From: an uncultured Bacteroidales bacterium
GTDB taxonomy: Bacteria; Bacteroidota; Bacteroidia; Bacteroidales; Paludibacteraceae
Length of the DNA stretch: 39,444 bases
Assembly: GCA_934728255.1 (NCBI GenBank)
Contig: CAKVEC010000015.1
Coordinates: 1-39,444 of the forward strand
Direction: 5' to 3'
Part shown: positions 16,205-25,089 of the stretch, in pieces
Numbering within the stretch: the stretch's first letter is position 1
Layout of the letters: every line of letters begins with the position of its first letter
The notes under the pieces: model-generated
What the model saw: only the letters and a program-made list of their open reading frames with translations
Told to the model about the DNA's origin: nothing
The model's database searches: none
Made by a program: the position numbers and the translations under genes

Positions 16205-17443
16205 TTATTTCTCACTTTCCAAAATACGGAGCATTCGGATGAGGGCGCGGGTGCAAGCACGGTCGGTAACCTGCTCACGCAGTTTGCCAAGGTGGAAACA
16301 TTCGGCAGTGGTGCCGGCAGGTGTAGCCCAAGCAATCCAAACCGTACCAACCGGTTTCTCCGCCGTACCGCCATCAGGACCGGCAATACCGCTGGTAGCC
16401 ATTGCATAATCGGTCTTACATAATCTACGAATACCCTCTGCCATTTCACAAACAACCTGTTCGCTAACTGCACCATATGTATCCAAGTCCGACTGACTAA
16501 CACCCAATACATTGTGTTTTACACTATTGTCATACGCCACTACCGACCCATAATAGAAAGCGGAACTGCCCGCATGCTTGTTGAGCAATGCCGCCAGTTT
16601 GCCTCCCGTACAAGATTCAGCGGTAGAGATTGTCTGATGACGTGCCTTGAGTATTTCGCCCAAATGCACCTCAAGGGGAATATCATCGGTTTCGACAATA
16701 TAGTCATGCACCAAAGCGATGAGTTGCTGTACCTGCGTTTCCATTTCCTCCGCCGTTGTCTCACCATAGGTGCTCAAGCGCAGACGGATAGTGCCGTCCT
16801 TTGGCAAATAGGAGAGGTGTATGGTTTTAGGGAGCGCATTTTCCCACGGCTCGAGCAGGATAGCCAGAGCGGATTCCGAAATACCGGAAACAAGAATAGT
16901 GCGGTGAATAATGTCGCCTTGCGGGTGCAATTGGCGCAAGATATAGGGCATAATCTGCTCATTCATAGCAATCTTCATCTCGTAAGGCACACCCGGCATA
17001 GCAAAAAGCATTTTTTCTCCTTTGTGGAACACCATCAACGGAGCACTCCCTACCCGATTCGGGAGTATCTCCGCCTCCTGCGGTACAAGCCACTGGGTAG
17101 CGGTTAGACGGTTGAGCACCTCGGGACGCTCGCGGTACAAATCATAAATATGTTCGCGCACGCGCGAGTCTTCCACGAGCGTTGTGCCAAAATACTCGCA
17201 TAGCACGTGTTTGGTTATATCGTCTTTGGTAGGACCGAGACCGCCTGTTGTCAGGACGATGTCAGCACCAGCAAACGCCTCATTAATGGCATTAACTATA
17301 TGCTGACGATCGTCGTGAACAGATGTGATCTGATAGAGCGAGATGCCGTTCTCGTTCAGCCTTTCCGCCATCCAGGCGGAATTGGTATCCACCACCTGCC
17401 CGATAAGCAGTTCGTCTCCGATAGTGATAATTACTGCGCGCAT
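16205..17443 (-). CDS. cinA: CinA-like protein (nicotinamide-nucleotide amidohydrolase)
   Basis: Two-domain CinA. The N-terminal MoCF/COG1058-like domain (about 1-170) begins MRAVIITIGDELLIGQVVDTN and holds TTGGLGPTKDD. The C-terminal amidohydrolase (about 255-412) holds AESCTGGKLA and TSGIAGPDGGT. CinA proteins recycle NMN to nicotinate mononucleotide and may process ADP-ribose-type substrates. I chose the start at 17443, where the conserved IITIGDELL begins at the usual distance. In-frame ATGs at 17455 and 17473 would only extend the overlap with the upstream gene. The chosen start already overlaps the DUF3109 gene by 13 bases, so the two are translationally coupled. Length is 412 residues, normal. 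Confidence 0.95.
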   Translation of the reverse strand: MRAVIITIGDELLIGQVVDTNSAWMAERLNENGISLYQITSVHDDRQHIVNAINEAFAGADIVLTTGGLGPTKDDITKHVLCEYFGTTLVEDSRVREHIYDLYRERPEVLNRLTATQWLVPQEAEILPNRVGSAPLMVFHKGEKMLFAMPGVPYEMKIAMNEQIMPYILRQLHPQGDIIHRTILVSGISESALAILLEPWENALPKTIHLSYLPKDGTIRLRLSTYGETTAEEMETQVQQLIALVHDYIVETDDIPLEVHLGEILKARHQTISTAESCTGGKLAALLNKHAGSSAFYYGSVVAYDNSVKHNVLGVSQSDLDTYGAVSEQVVCEMAEGIRRLCKTDYAMATSGIAGPDGGTAEKPVGTVWIAWATPAGTTAECFHLGKLREQVTDRACTRALIRMLRILESEK

Positions 17444-18012
17444 TGTTTTTTCCATTCTGTAGCGGTTAGACATAGTTCATCATACCATTCCTGTCCGAAA
17501 CGGCGGATAAGCGGTTCTTTAAGAAACTGATAGATAGGCAGATGTAATTTCTTGCCTAATTGGCGGGCACAATGGCAGATGTCCCAACGGTGGTATTCCA
17601 GTCCGACCATATCGCCCACTTTGGACAAGCGGATCGGATACAAATGGCATGAAATGGGTTTCTTGAAATCAATACGCCCGGTGTTGTATGCTTTCTCTAT
17701 AAGACAATAGCACCAGCCATTGTGATCCGTGCGGGCAAAAACACAATCTTTGCCGTTGACGATAGAGGTAACACGCTCGCCCGACGGATCATTGTAGGCA
17801 ATCCCCTGCTCGGCGACCACCGCCCGTGCCTCTTTGGTCATATCGGGCAGCAAAACAGGCAGTATCTCGTTGATTTTCTGCTCTTCTTCAGGTTCGATAG
17901 GTGCCCCTGCATCGCCCTCGATACAGCAACAACCCCGACAAGAATCCAAGTCGCAGCAAAAGTCCTTCTCTAAGATGTCGAGACTTACCAATGTATTTTG
18001 TATCAAAAACAT
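17431..18012 (-). CDS. DUF3109 cysteine-rich protein
   Basis: 193 residues of the DUF3109 family, conserved across Bacteroidota and of unknown function. Cysteine clusters dominate: FCCDLDSCRGCCCIEGD near residues 17-33, then a C-x-C in the WCYC segment, ISCHLYPIR and ICHCARQ. The spacing suggests bound zinc or an iron-sulfur centre, as in related zinc/iron-chelating domain proteins. Start choice is firm: the promoter at 18033-18063 lies upstream of ATG 18012, while the longer frame beginning at 18063 would include the promoter itself. It forms a two-gene operon with cinA. Confidence 0.9.
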   Translation of the reverse strand: MFLIQNTLVSLDILEKDFCCDLDSCRGCCCIEGDAGAPIEPEEEQKINEILPVLLPDMTKEARAVVAEQGIAYNDPSGERVTSIVNGKDCVFARTDHNGWCYCLIEKAYNTGRIDFKKPISCHLYPIRLSKVGDMVGLEYHRWDICHCARQLGKKLHLPIYQFLKEPLIRRFGQEWYDELCLTATEWKKQCAQ

Positions 18013-18032
18013 TCCGTTTCTTTTTGGGGCTG

Positions 18033-18063
18033 CAAAGGTACTGCTTTTTTCCGATATACGCAA
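18033..18063 (-). promoter_or_regulatory. Promoter of the DUF3109-cinA operon
   Basis: Minus strand TTG (18063-18061), 20 nt ending GGAAAAAAGCAG, then TACCTTTG (18040-18033). The ten bases AAAAAAGCAG before the -7 box are identical in three other promoters here (19432, 25221 and 28472). Confidence 0.82.
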
Positions 18064-18129
18064 CGCAGAGGATCATTTCACAGCATTGGTGTGTTCTCGT
18101 TCAAAGGAAAGATATTGTAAGGTATCGCC

Positions 18130-19302
18130 CTATTTTTCCGGCGGCAGGGATTGAAAATGGCGTGTTGCTACTACCTGCAAGAGCATTACAGCACTTAGTA
18201 CGCAGCCTATCATAAAAGCCCCTTGGGGCATATTGGGAAAGCAGCATTTTGCCAAAGGCGTTACAATCAGCGGCGATACAAACTGCCCCAAATACAAAGC
18301 AGCAGACAATAGCGGCATAACCGTGGTTGCTGCTGTTTTACCTCCCTTGATACTAGCAATGGTATTCAGATACGGCACGCCTACCCCCGTTGCCATTCCT
18401 GCCAACGCACTCCCAATAATCAACATCGGGATTGACATAGACACACAATAGCAGCCATACCCCAATAAAAACAACATAGGACAAAAGTATTTGATACTCA
18501 GCCTGAAACGTTTCATCAGTCGGCCAAACAGCAGTCCCATCAGCAATGCCACCATATCCAATCCGACCATGATACCCGTTACTATGCCATGGTGCAGCCC
18601 AAGGTATACGTCTTGACTTGCCATTTGGGCAAAATTGGTAGGAAAGATAAAGAAAATCATCATCAAAAGCCACATTCCCACCACACTCGGGTGAAACTTC
18701 AGCAGACTCTTGAGCGAAAACGTTTTTCCCCGTTTGCTCTTATCGCCAATCCGCTCGGCAGGCAGAAAAGCGACCACCAATGCCATAGCGGGTATGCCCA
18801 TCAGATAGACCAAAAACGCATACTTCCACCCGAGTGATGCAGCCAACACGCCCGCAATAGCAGTTGCCACTACCCCTCCCAACTGGTTCATAGCGGCAGA
18901 CAATCCCATCAACCGAGCCTGTTCTTCAGGCGCAAAATAGTATGCCAACAATCCGGTAGACAACGGCATCAGCAGCCCGACACTCACGCCCAACAAAGCA
19001 CGCAAACACAAGAGCATCACAATGTCAGATGCAAAATAGCACCCTGCGCCCGACAGGACATACATTGTGAGCCCAATCAAGGCGATTGTCCGTGTAGTCA
19101 GTCGCTGACTGATAGAGTGGAAAAACAGATTGGTAAGAATAATGAACAACGCAGGCAAAGAAACTATCAGTTTGATAATCATTTCATTAACCCCCGCTTG
19201 CGAGAAATGCGCCCCGATAATATCCAATGCCGGAGCAATCGCCGCCCCTGCCATCACGGTCAGTACGGACATCGACAAGATAGTTGCAGTTAGTTTTTTC
19301 AT
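18130..19302 (-). CDS. Major facilitator superfamily transporter (drug-exporter-like)
   Basis: 390 residues with about 12 hydrophobic helices and a central cytoplasmic loop containing ERIGDKSKRGKTFSLKS. The inter-helix 2-3 loop region and the LLMPLSTGLLAYYF and GVVATAIAGVLAASLGWKYAFLVY segments fit the DHA1-type drug:proton antiporter group; the last resembles the exporter motif in helix 5. The substrate cannot be deduced. The promoter at 19432-19463 leaves an unusually long leader of about 120 nt. Upstream of it is a cluster of direct and inverted repeats. The gene stands alone. Its start at ATG 19302 is the first in frame with a hydrophobic helix. Confidence 0.93.
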   Translation of the reverse strand: MKKLTATILSMSVLTVMAGAAIAPALDIIGAHFSQAGVNEMIIKLIVSLPALFIILTNLFFHSISQRLTTRTIALIGLTMYVLSGAGCYFASDIVMLLCLRALLGVSVGLLMPLSTGLLAYYFAPEEQARLMGLSAAMNQLGGVVATAIAGVLAASLGWKYAFLVYLMGIPAMALVVAFLPAERIGDKSKRGKTFSLKSLLKFHPSVVGMWLLMMIFFIFPTNFAQMASQDVYLGLHHGIVTGIMVGLDMVALLMGLLFGRLMKRFRLSIKYFCPMLFLLGYGCYCVSMSIPMLIIGSALAGMATGVGVPYLNTIASIKGGKTAATTVMPLLSAALYLGQFVSPLIVTPLAKCCFPNMPQGAFMIGCVLSAVMLLQVVATRHFQSLPPEK

Positions 19303-19431
19303 TCGGCTATAGTTTAGTTCTTATTGATTCTTATCTATGAATCTTCAGACACCTACAGCCGTTCTCCTGTTTGCGATTGGGAACGCTTCCGTTGGTATAT
19401 ATCAAACCTTCGGTTGCTTACAATTCGAAGA

Positions 19432-19463
19432 CAAAGGTACTGCTTTTTTCTGATTTGTGCAAA
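19432..19463 (-). promoter_or_regulatory. Promoter of the MFS gene
   Basis: Minus strand TTTG (19463-19460), 20 nt ending in AAAAAAGCAG, then TACCTTTG (19439-19432). Transcription would start about 120 nt before the ATG. Confidence 0.82.
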
Positions 19464-19488
19464 TGACGTTTTTATTGAACAGGACTAT

Positions 19489-19662
19489 CAACATCACAAC
19501 AACATCACAACAACACCTATACAACATCTATACATTTTATGCAATATAAATAGTGCATAAAGTGTATAAAAACATCACATATCCACTATTTCTTTCTACG
19601 TCTTTTCTACGTCTTTTCTACGTAATCGCTATATAGAAGTACAAAAATGCATAAAGTGTATA
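19489..19662. repeat. Cluster of direct and inverted repeats upstream of the MFS promoter
   Basis: This 174-base non-coding stretch lies in the 395-base gap between the MFS start and the regulator's stop. It contains CAACATCACAA tandem at 19489 and 19500 (partial third at 19511) and a 15-bp inverted pair, TATACATTTTATGCA at 19528-19542 and TGCATAAAGTGTATA at 19554-19568. The latter repeats exactly at 19648-19662. CTACG words recur at 19596, 19607 and 19618 (11-bp period). No T run follows the hairpin, so an operator is more likely than a terminator. Confidence 0.65.
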
Positions 19663-19697
19663 TTTAGGGAGAAAGGACAGACTTGCACTGATCGGAA

Positions 19698-20252
19698 TTA
19701 TAGATCCGATAGCGGAATGCGATTGTGTTGCTTTTGCTCACGGAAGACTTTAGGGGACATACCCGTAACCTGTTTGAATTGTGCGGATAGATGAGCGGGT
19801 GCACTATAGCCCAATCGATAGGCTATTTCACTCACAGTCTGCCGGTTGTAGCATAGCAGTTCCTTGGCATATTCTATACGGTGGAGTATGGCAAAACGCT
19901 CGATGGTGATGCCGCGCACCTCGCTAAACAACTTGCTGAGTGTGCTGTAGTCCTTGCTTAAGCGATGAGACAGATAGTCCGACATATTGGGGCGTTCACC
20001 ACCCATCCGTACCCACTCCACGACGGCAATACGCGTCTGCTCTACCAACTGCGCTACGGGTGCATCCAGCAACTCAAACCCCGCCTGCAACAAAGTTGTT
20101 GCAAGGCGGGATTTCTGCTTGTCGGTAAGCGTCTCCACTATCTCCGCTTCGCCCAAACGCACATCTACGGGCGTGAAGCCATTGGCAACGAGTATAGCCT
20201 GCACTGCCGCTATACAGCGTGGGCATACCATATTCTTGATGAGCAGTTTCAT
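19698..20252 (-). CDS. AraC-type regulator with N-terminal CxxC metal-binding module
   Basis: 184 residues from ATG 20252, which starts one base after the permease stop; upstream frame residues overlap the permease and are rejected. The N-terminus (about 1-70) is HMA-like: KNMVCPRC (Cys10, Cys13), then a beta-alpha-beta pattern with VDVRLGEAEIVETL. The C-terminal half is an AraC DNA-binding domain with two HTH units (about 130-175): LLCYNRQTVSEIAYRLGYS and HLSAQFKQVTGMSPKVFRE. There is no sugar-binding cupin domain. The sensor probably binds a soft metal such as copper or zinc and controls the adjacent efflux permease. It is co-directional and effectively coupled with the permease. The architecture is seen in Bacteroidota next to SO_0444-type transporters. 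Confidence 0.9.
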   Translation of the reverse strand: MKLLIKNMVCPRCIAAVQAILVANGFTPVDVRLGEAEIVETLTDKQKSRLATTLLQAGFELLDAPVAQLVEQTRIAVVEWVRMGGERPNMSDYLSHRLSKDYSTLSKLFSEVRGITIERFAILHRIEYAKELLCYNRQTVSEIAYRLGYSAPAHLSAQFKQVTGMSPKVFREQKQHNRIPLSDL

Positions 20253-20253
20253 A

Positions 20254-21465
20254 TCAGTATGTACACGTATAACCTGCTTTTTCCACCGCACGGCACACCT
20301 CTTCCGCAGAGGCGGTGCCTTCCACATAGGCCTCTTTCTTTTGCAAATCCACTTTGGCATCGCTCACGCCATCCACAGACAGAATGGCTTTCTCCACAAA
20401 CATACGGCAGTGGTTGCAATGCATACCCTCGATGTGATACGTTTTCATATTCTTGGTAATTTTAGTTTTATGTATACGCTGTACGACCAGCGCGTTAAAA
20501 AGCAATAGCAGGAGTACAATACTCGACACAATGGCAAACCATGACATATTCTCCATACAGCAGGCATCCTGTGCGGTCAAGCGAGCGAGAAAATCCACCA
20601 CTCCGCCAAACTGGAGATAATCAACAATCGTACCAAACGCAATAGCCCCAATGATGATAGATGCCAAGTAGATACACATTGTCTTATTGCCCAGCACCTT
20701 GCGCACCACAAGAATCGAAGCGAGGTTGCACGCCGGTCCCGCCATCAGCAGCACGAGTGCCGCCCCCGGGGTAAGCCCTTTGAGCATCAGCGCAACGGCA
20801 ATAGGGATACTGCCCGTGGCACAGACATACATAGGTATGGCAATAGCCAGCACCAAGAGCATAGATGCCCATGTATTGCCCTCAAAGACGGTGAACCATT
20901 CCGCAGGTACACAGATAGTGATAATGGCAGCCGCCACCAACCCGATCAGCAAACGGGGGCCGATATCCTGCATCATCTCCACATAACCATAACGCAACGC
21001 CTCTTTCAGACGCTGCATAAAACCTCGTTGTTCCTGTTGCGCTGCCTGTTTGTCCATGATAATCTGCGGAGTGTCCGTGCATCCTAATGTAGCCAAACCG
21101 CCTCCCACCAAGGCTGTACACAGCGCAGCAATGGGGCGAATAATGGCAAACGGCAGCCCCATGAGTCCATATGTGGCGACAATGCTGTCGATACCCGTTT
21201 GCGGGGTGGCAATAAGGAACGAGACAACGGCTCCGCGCGAAGCCCCCTCTTTGCGCAGCGACATCGCCGTGGGTATTACCCCACACGAACAAAGCGGCAA
21301 CGGAATGCCGAACAAGGCGGCATTTACTACCGAACGGAAAGTGTTTGACGAAAAATAACGATGATAGAAACGACTCGGGATAAAGGCGTGCATCAGTCCT
21401 GCCAACAGAAAACCGAGCAACAGATAGGGCGACATATCACCCACTATATGTATAAATTGTTCCAT
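20254..21465 (-). CDS. SO_0444-type Cu/Zn efflux permease (ArsP/DUF318 family) with C-terminal HMA domain
   Basis: 403 residues. The membrane part (about 1-320) is of the ArsP_1/DUF318 permease family, with the PLCSCGVIPTA motif (Cys59, Cys61) and a second half-repeat carrying TGSIPIAVALMLKG and GPACNLASI. The C-terminal 62 residues are a heavy-metal-associated domain with GMHCNHC (Cys350, Cys353). The combination matches permeases annotated as SO_0444 family Cu/Zn efflux transporters. The role is inferred as export of a soft metal across the inner membrane, with the HMA domain either delivering metal or sensing load. It is the first gene of a two-gene operon with the AraC-type regulator. Confidence 0.9.
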   Translation of the reverse strand: MEQFIHIVGDMSPYLLLGFLLAGLMHAFIPSRFYHRYFSSNTFRSVVNAALFGIPLPLCSCGVIPTAMSLRKEGASRGAVVSFLIATPQTGIDSIVATYGLMGLPFAIIRPIAALCTALVGGGLATLGCTDTPQIIMDKQAAQQEQRGFMQRLKEALRYGYVEMMQDIGPRLLIGLVAAAIITICVPAEWFTVFEGNTWASMLLVLAIAIPMYVCATGSIPIAVALMLKGLTPGAALVLLMAGPACNLASILVVRKVLGNKTMCIYLASIIIGAIAFGTIVDYLQFGGVVDFLARLTAQDACCMENMSWFAIVSSIVLLLLLFNALVVQRIHKTKITKNMKTYHIEGMHCNHCRMFVEKAILSVDGVSDAKVDLQKKEAYVEGTASAEEVCRAVEKAGYTCTY

Positions 21466-21492
21466 AAATCAAGCACCTTTTGTTTGCGAGTG

Positions 21493-21523
21493 CAAAGGTA
21501 CACACAAAAAACGATAGGCACAT
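21493..21523 (-). promoter_or_regulatory. Candidate promoter of the metal-efflux operon with weak -33 element
   Basis: Minus strand TACCTTTG (21500-21493) is a perfect -7 box, but 20 nt upstream the sequence reads ATG rather than TTG. A poor -33 element fits a promoter needing an activator, such as the AraC-type protein of the same operon. Confidence 0.6.
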
Positions 21524-21575
21524 TACATAATTATGGAAAAAGTTTATATTCTCCCGTCCTACTTTTTGATAATGG

Positions 21576-21607
21576 TTTGCATATATGTGTTTTATTTTGT
21601 ATCTTTG
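21576..21607 (+). promoter_or_regulatory. Promoter of the amylase operon
   Basis: TTTG (21576-21579), 20 nt, TATCTTTG (21600-21607). The start codon follows 31 bases later. Confidence 0.8.
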
Positions 21608-21638
21608 CGGCGTTTTTTAATAAATATACATTCATACC

Positions 21639-23723
21639 ATGAAAAAGCAATTCTTATGGCTGATTGCGCCGCTCCTTGTGGCGTGCAATACCACTCCCGA
21701 CCCGATTATGCGTATTGCGACAGGGCAACCGATCACCCCTATCCGGATGACAAGCGACACCACGCATGTGGTGCTGACCGACTATGTGCCGCTCTTGATG
21801 AACAAAGAACAAAGGACAAAGAACACAGAAACGGATTGGCTGGTAAGCGACCGCTTGGAAATACTGAACCTTGTGGGCGAAGGTGCTTTGCCGGAGGAAA
21901 TGGATATTATAAATCACGGAAATGCTTACGAAGGTATATCTATTCACAATAACAACACGGGGTTCGTAATACCAATTTTACCCAACAAACCGGTGAAACA
22001 AAGTTTGGTTTCAATGCACAATGCGGATAATACAATAGATTGTATTACAGTTGGTTGCGTTGATCATACAAAAGATGTACACTTGGTGGCATACGTACAG
22101 AATATGCCTATTATCAGTACATCGTTCACACAAAACGAGGACGGCACTTACACCATAGACCTTTCCAAGAGTGAGGAGGTAAAATTATGCAGCAAGGGGC
22201 GTGCCTATCTGCGTGTTTTTGCAGAGGACAGCACTTACCTCTACAATGATATTCTTATCCCCCTGCAGGACGGCAAGCCCATAACTGATGCGGCTTTGCT
22301 CAACCGCCACGATGACCAGGCACAGGTACTCTACTCTATCCTGGTGGATCGTTTCCAAAACGGCAACACAGGCAACGACTGGAAAATGAACTCGCCTGAA
22401 GTGCTGGATATTGTGGACTACCAGGGCGGCGATTTGGCAGGTATCACACAGAAAATCAAAGAAGGTTATTTCACAGATTTAGGCGTTAATACGTTGTGGA
22501 TCAGTCCAATCACACAAAATCCGTGGGACGCATGGGGCAAGTATGTATTCCACCATGGTAACAAGTACGACTCCACTAAGACCTATACCAAGTTTTCCGG
22601 GTATCACGGATATTGGCCTATCTATGCCACGGCTATCGACCGGCGTCTCGGTACAGACCAAGAACTGAAAGAACTCCTTGCGTGCGCACACGCGAACAAT
22701 ATAAATGTGGTGTTGGATTATGTAGCCAACCATATGCACATCAACGCCCCAACCCTGCAAGAACACCCCGATTGGCATACGGATTCCATCTTACCCGACG
22801 GACGCCGCAATTTTGAACTATGGGACGAGGCACGCCTGACTACCTGGTTTGATACCCATATCCCGACCTTGGATTTGGAGCGCGAGGAAGTTTGTCAGCC
22901 GATGACCGACTCGGCACTCTATTGGCTTGCCAACTACGATTTCGACGGATTCCGCCACGATGCGTGCAAACATATCCCCGAACAGTATTGGCGTATGCTC
23001 GGGCAGAAGATGGCCAAGCGTTTTCCCGACCGACATATATGGATGATTGGTGAGACTTACGGTTCACCGGAACTGATCAACTCGTACGTAAAAACGGGTA
23101 TGCTCAATGCGCAATTTGATTTCAATGTGTATTTTACTGCTACACGAGCATTATGCAACGATGGCAGTATGCAAAATCTGGACAATACCATTCGCACATC
23201 TCTTGCCACCTACGGAGCACATCACACAATGGGCAACATATCGGGCAATCATGACCAAGTGCGCTTTGCATCGTTTGCCGGCGGAGCAGTCAGTTTTTGG
23301 GAAGACCCGAAAGAAGCCGGTTGGACACGCTATTGCGGTATCGTTCCCAACGACCAAACCGACAATACGCAACGGATAGAGGAAGCCTACCGGCGTGCGC
23401 TGTTGCTCGAGGTGCTGAACCTTACCCTACCGGGTGTGCCCTGTATCTACCAAGGCGATGAATATGCCGAGGTGGGAGCCAACGACCCCGACAACCGCCA
23501 TATGATGCGTTTTGACGGTCTGAACGAATACGAACAAAATTTCCGCCAACAAGTGAAAGACCTAATACACCTGCGCCGCTCGTCGATGCCGTTGCTCTAT
23601 GGCGACTATATTCCTGTTTCGGCAACCGATGACGTGCTTTGTTTTGACCGTGTATATATGGGCGAGACTATGCGCGTAGAGATTGACCGCAAAAACCTGA
23701 CTTACTCAATTACTAAACAATAA
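21639..23723 (+). CDS. GH13 alpha-amylase-family lipoprotein with N-terminal beta domain
   Basis: 694 residues. The signal peptide ends LLVACNTT, a lipobox with Cys about 16, so the enzyme is probably anchored in the envelope. Residues about 25-210 form a beta-rich N-terminal domain before the TIM barrel, which starts at LYSILVDRFQNG. Catalytic residues of GH13 are all present: Asp441 in DGFRHDA, Glu472 in IGETYG and Asp539 in GNHDQ. A short C-terminal beta domain ends the protein. It would hydrolyse alpha-1,4-glucans or related oligosaccharides. A 7-bp-period GAACAAA run at 21800-21827 codes for NKEQRTKNTE inside the N-terminal domain, resembling a non-coding repeat at 11707. The second amylase follows after six bases. 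Confidence 0.94.
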   Translation: MKKQFLWLIAPLLVACNTTPDPIMRIATGQPITPIRMTSDTTHVVLTDYVPLLMNKEQRTKNTETDWLVSDRLEILNLVGEGALPEEMDIINHGNAYEGISIHNNNTGFVIPILPNKPVKQSLVSMHNADNTIDCITVGCVDHTKDVHLVAYVQNMPIISTSFTQNEDGTYTIDLSKSEEVKLCSKGRAYLRVFAEDSTYLYNDILIPLQDGKPITDAALLNRHDDQAQVLYSILVDRFQNGNTGNDWKMNSPEVLDIVDYQGGDLAGITQKIKEGYFTDLGVNTLWISPITQNPWDAWGKYVFHHGNKYDSTKTYTKFSGYHGYWPIYATAIDRRLGTDQELKELLACAHANNINVVLDYVANHMHINAPTLQEHPDWHTDSILPDGRRNFELWDEARLTTWFDTHIPTLDLEREEVCQPMTDSALYWLANYDFDGFRHDACKHIPEQYWRMLGQKMAKRFPDRHIWMIGETYGSPELINSYVKTGMLNAQFDFNVYFTATRALCNDGSMQNLDNTIRTSLATYGAHHTMGNISGNHDQVRFASFAGGAVSFWEDPKEAGWTRYCGIVPNDQTDNTQRIEEAYRRALLLEVLNLTLPGVPCIYQGDEYAEVGANDPDNRHMMRFDGLNEYEQNFRQQVKDLIHLRRSSMPLLYGDYIPVSATDDVLCFDRVYMGETMRVEIDRKNLTYSITKQ

Positions 23724-23729
23724 CCAGCA

Positions 23730-25070
23730 ATGAAAAAACTTTTTATTTTTGCGTTAGGATTGCTGACGCTGGCTTCTTGCGCAAAACAAGAGCCTACAAG
23801 ACACACCCAATGGGCGTACGATGCCACTATCTATGAACTTAACACCCGCCAACTGACTCCGGAAGGCACATTTGCGGCAGCCGAAAAACATCTGCCAGAA
23901 CTGCGCGAGAACGGCATTGATATTCTGTGGATTATGCCTTGCCAACCGATTGGCGTTATGACCCGCAAAGGCACACTTGGCAGTTACTATTCAATCATTG
24001 ACTATTGCCAGTTCAACCCCGAGTTTGGTACACGTGCCGATTTTGAGCACCTGCTTGCTACAGCGCACGACCTCGGTTTCAAGGTCATTCTCGACTGGGT
24101 AGCCAACCACACCGCTCCTGACAGCAAATGGACAGAAAACGACGGATGGCATTATCGCGACAGTCTCGGCAACCTGATGGTACAATACGACTGGACGGAC
24201 ATCTCCAAACTGAACTACGACAACGAGGACATGCGTCAGGAGATGCTGCGCTGCATGCACTGGTGGATGGATTCGATTGGTATTGACGGTTTCCGTTGCG
24301 ACGTGGCCGGTGAAGTACCGACCGATTTTTGGAACATGGCTATGGGCGACCTGAGAAAGACGCACCCCGATATGTTCACACTGGCAGAGGACGAGGCGAA
24401 GAACTACGAACTGACAGAGTCTGCATTCGATATGTATTATGGCTGGGAACTTCACCACATTATGAACAACGTGGCACAGGGCAAGAGCGGTGTGCAAGAC
24501 CTGTGGAACTACTTCGAGAAGGCCGACACAACCACACGTGCCAACGCTATCCGTATGAACTTCACCTCCAACCACGATGAGAACTCGTGGAACGGCACCG
24601 AGTTTGAGCGTATGGGTGATGCGGCTGACCTCTTCGCAGCGTTTACTTACGTCGTGCCCGGTATGCCATTGATCTACACTGGTCAGTTGAGCGGTAACCA
24701 CCACCGTCTGGAGTTCTTTGAGAAAGACTGCATCGACCGAGTAGAGGGTGCTCCGCAATATGCTATGTATCAGAAACTGAACGGATTGCGGAAAGCCAAC
24801 AAAGCATTATGGAGTCCCGAACTCGGTGCAAAAATGCTGCGTCTGCCGGCTGACAACGAGCAAATTTTTGCGTCCGTCCGTCCGTTGGAGAATGGTAAAA
24901 ACACCGTTATCGCCGTAATGAATATGTCGGCTGATGAGCAGGTTGTTGCCCTTGACCTCGCCGGCTACGAAGGCACTTACACCTGCTTCAACTGCGGCGA
25001 GAAGAAAGCCCTTACGGCAAACGAGACGATGACGCTCAAACCATGGGAATATCGTATTTTGACAAAATAA
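23730..25070 (+). CDS. GH13 alpha-amylase-family lipoprotein
   Basis: 446 residues. The signal peptide ends LTLASC (lipobox, Cys about 17). The GH13 barrel occupies nearly the whole mature protein: Asp191 in DGFRCDV, Glu220 in LAEDEA, Asp283 in SNHDEN. A small C-terminal beta domain follows. The compact, single-domain shape suggests action on short malto-oligosaccharides, complementing the larger upstream enzyme. No SusC/SusD-like transporter, sensor or other carbohydrate gene lies nearby, so this pair is not a full polysaccharide utilisation locus as seen here. A strong terminator follows. Confidence 0.94.
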   Translation: MKKLFIFALGLLTLASCAKQEPTRHTQWAYDATIYELNTRQLTPEGTFAAAEKHLPELRENGIDILWIMPCQPIGVMTRKGTLGSYYSIIDYCQFNPEFGTRADFEHLLATAHDLGFKVILDWVANHTAPDSKWTENDGWHYRDSLGNLMVQYDWTDISKLNYDNEDMRQEMLRCMHWWMDSIGIDGFRCDVAGEVPTDFWNMAMGDLRKTHPDMFTLAEDEAKNYELTESAFDMYYGWELHHIMNNVAQGKSGVQDLWNYFEKADTTTRANAIRMNFTSNHDENSWNGTEFERMGDAADLFAAFTYVVPGMPLIYTGQLSGNHHRLEFFEKDCIDRVEGAPQYAMYQKLNGLRKANKALWSPELGAKMLRLPADNEQIFASVRPLENGKNTVIAVMNMSADEQVVALDLAGYEGTYTCFNCGEKKALTANETMTLKPWEYRILTK

Positions 25071-25089
25071 ATATCCCTACTCTTTTTAT

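Noticed and set aside
19528..19568. Intrinsic terminator of the AraC-type regulator
   Set aside because: The inverted repeat has no T run on the minus strand and lies 130 bases beyond the stop, so an operator is a better fit.
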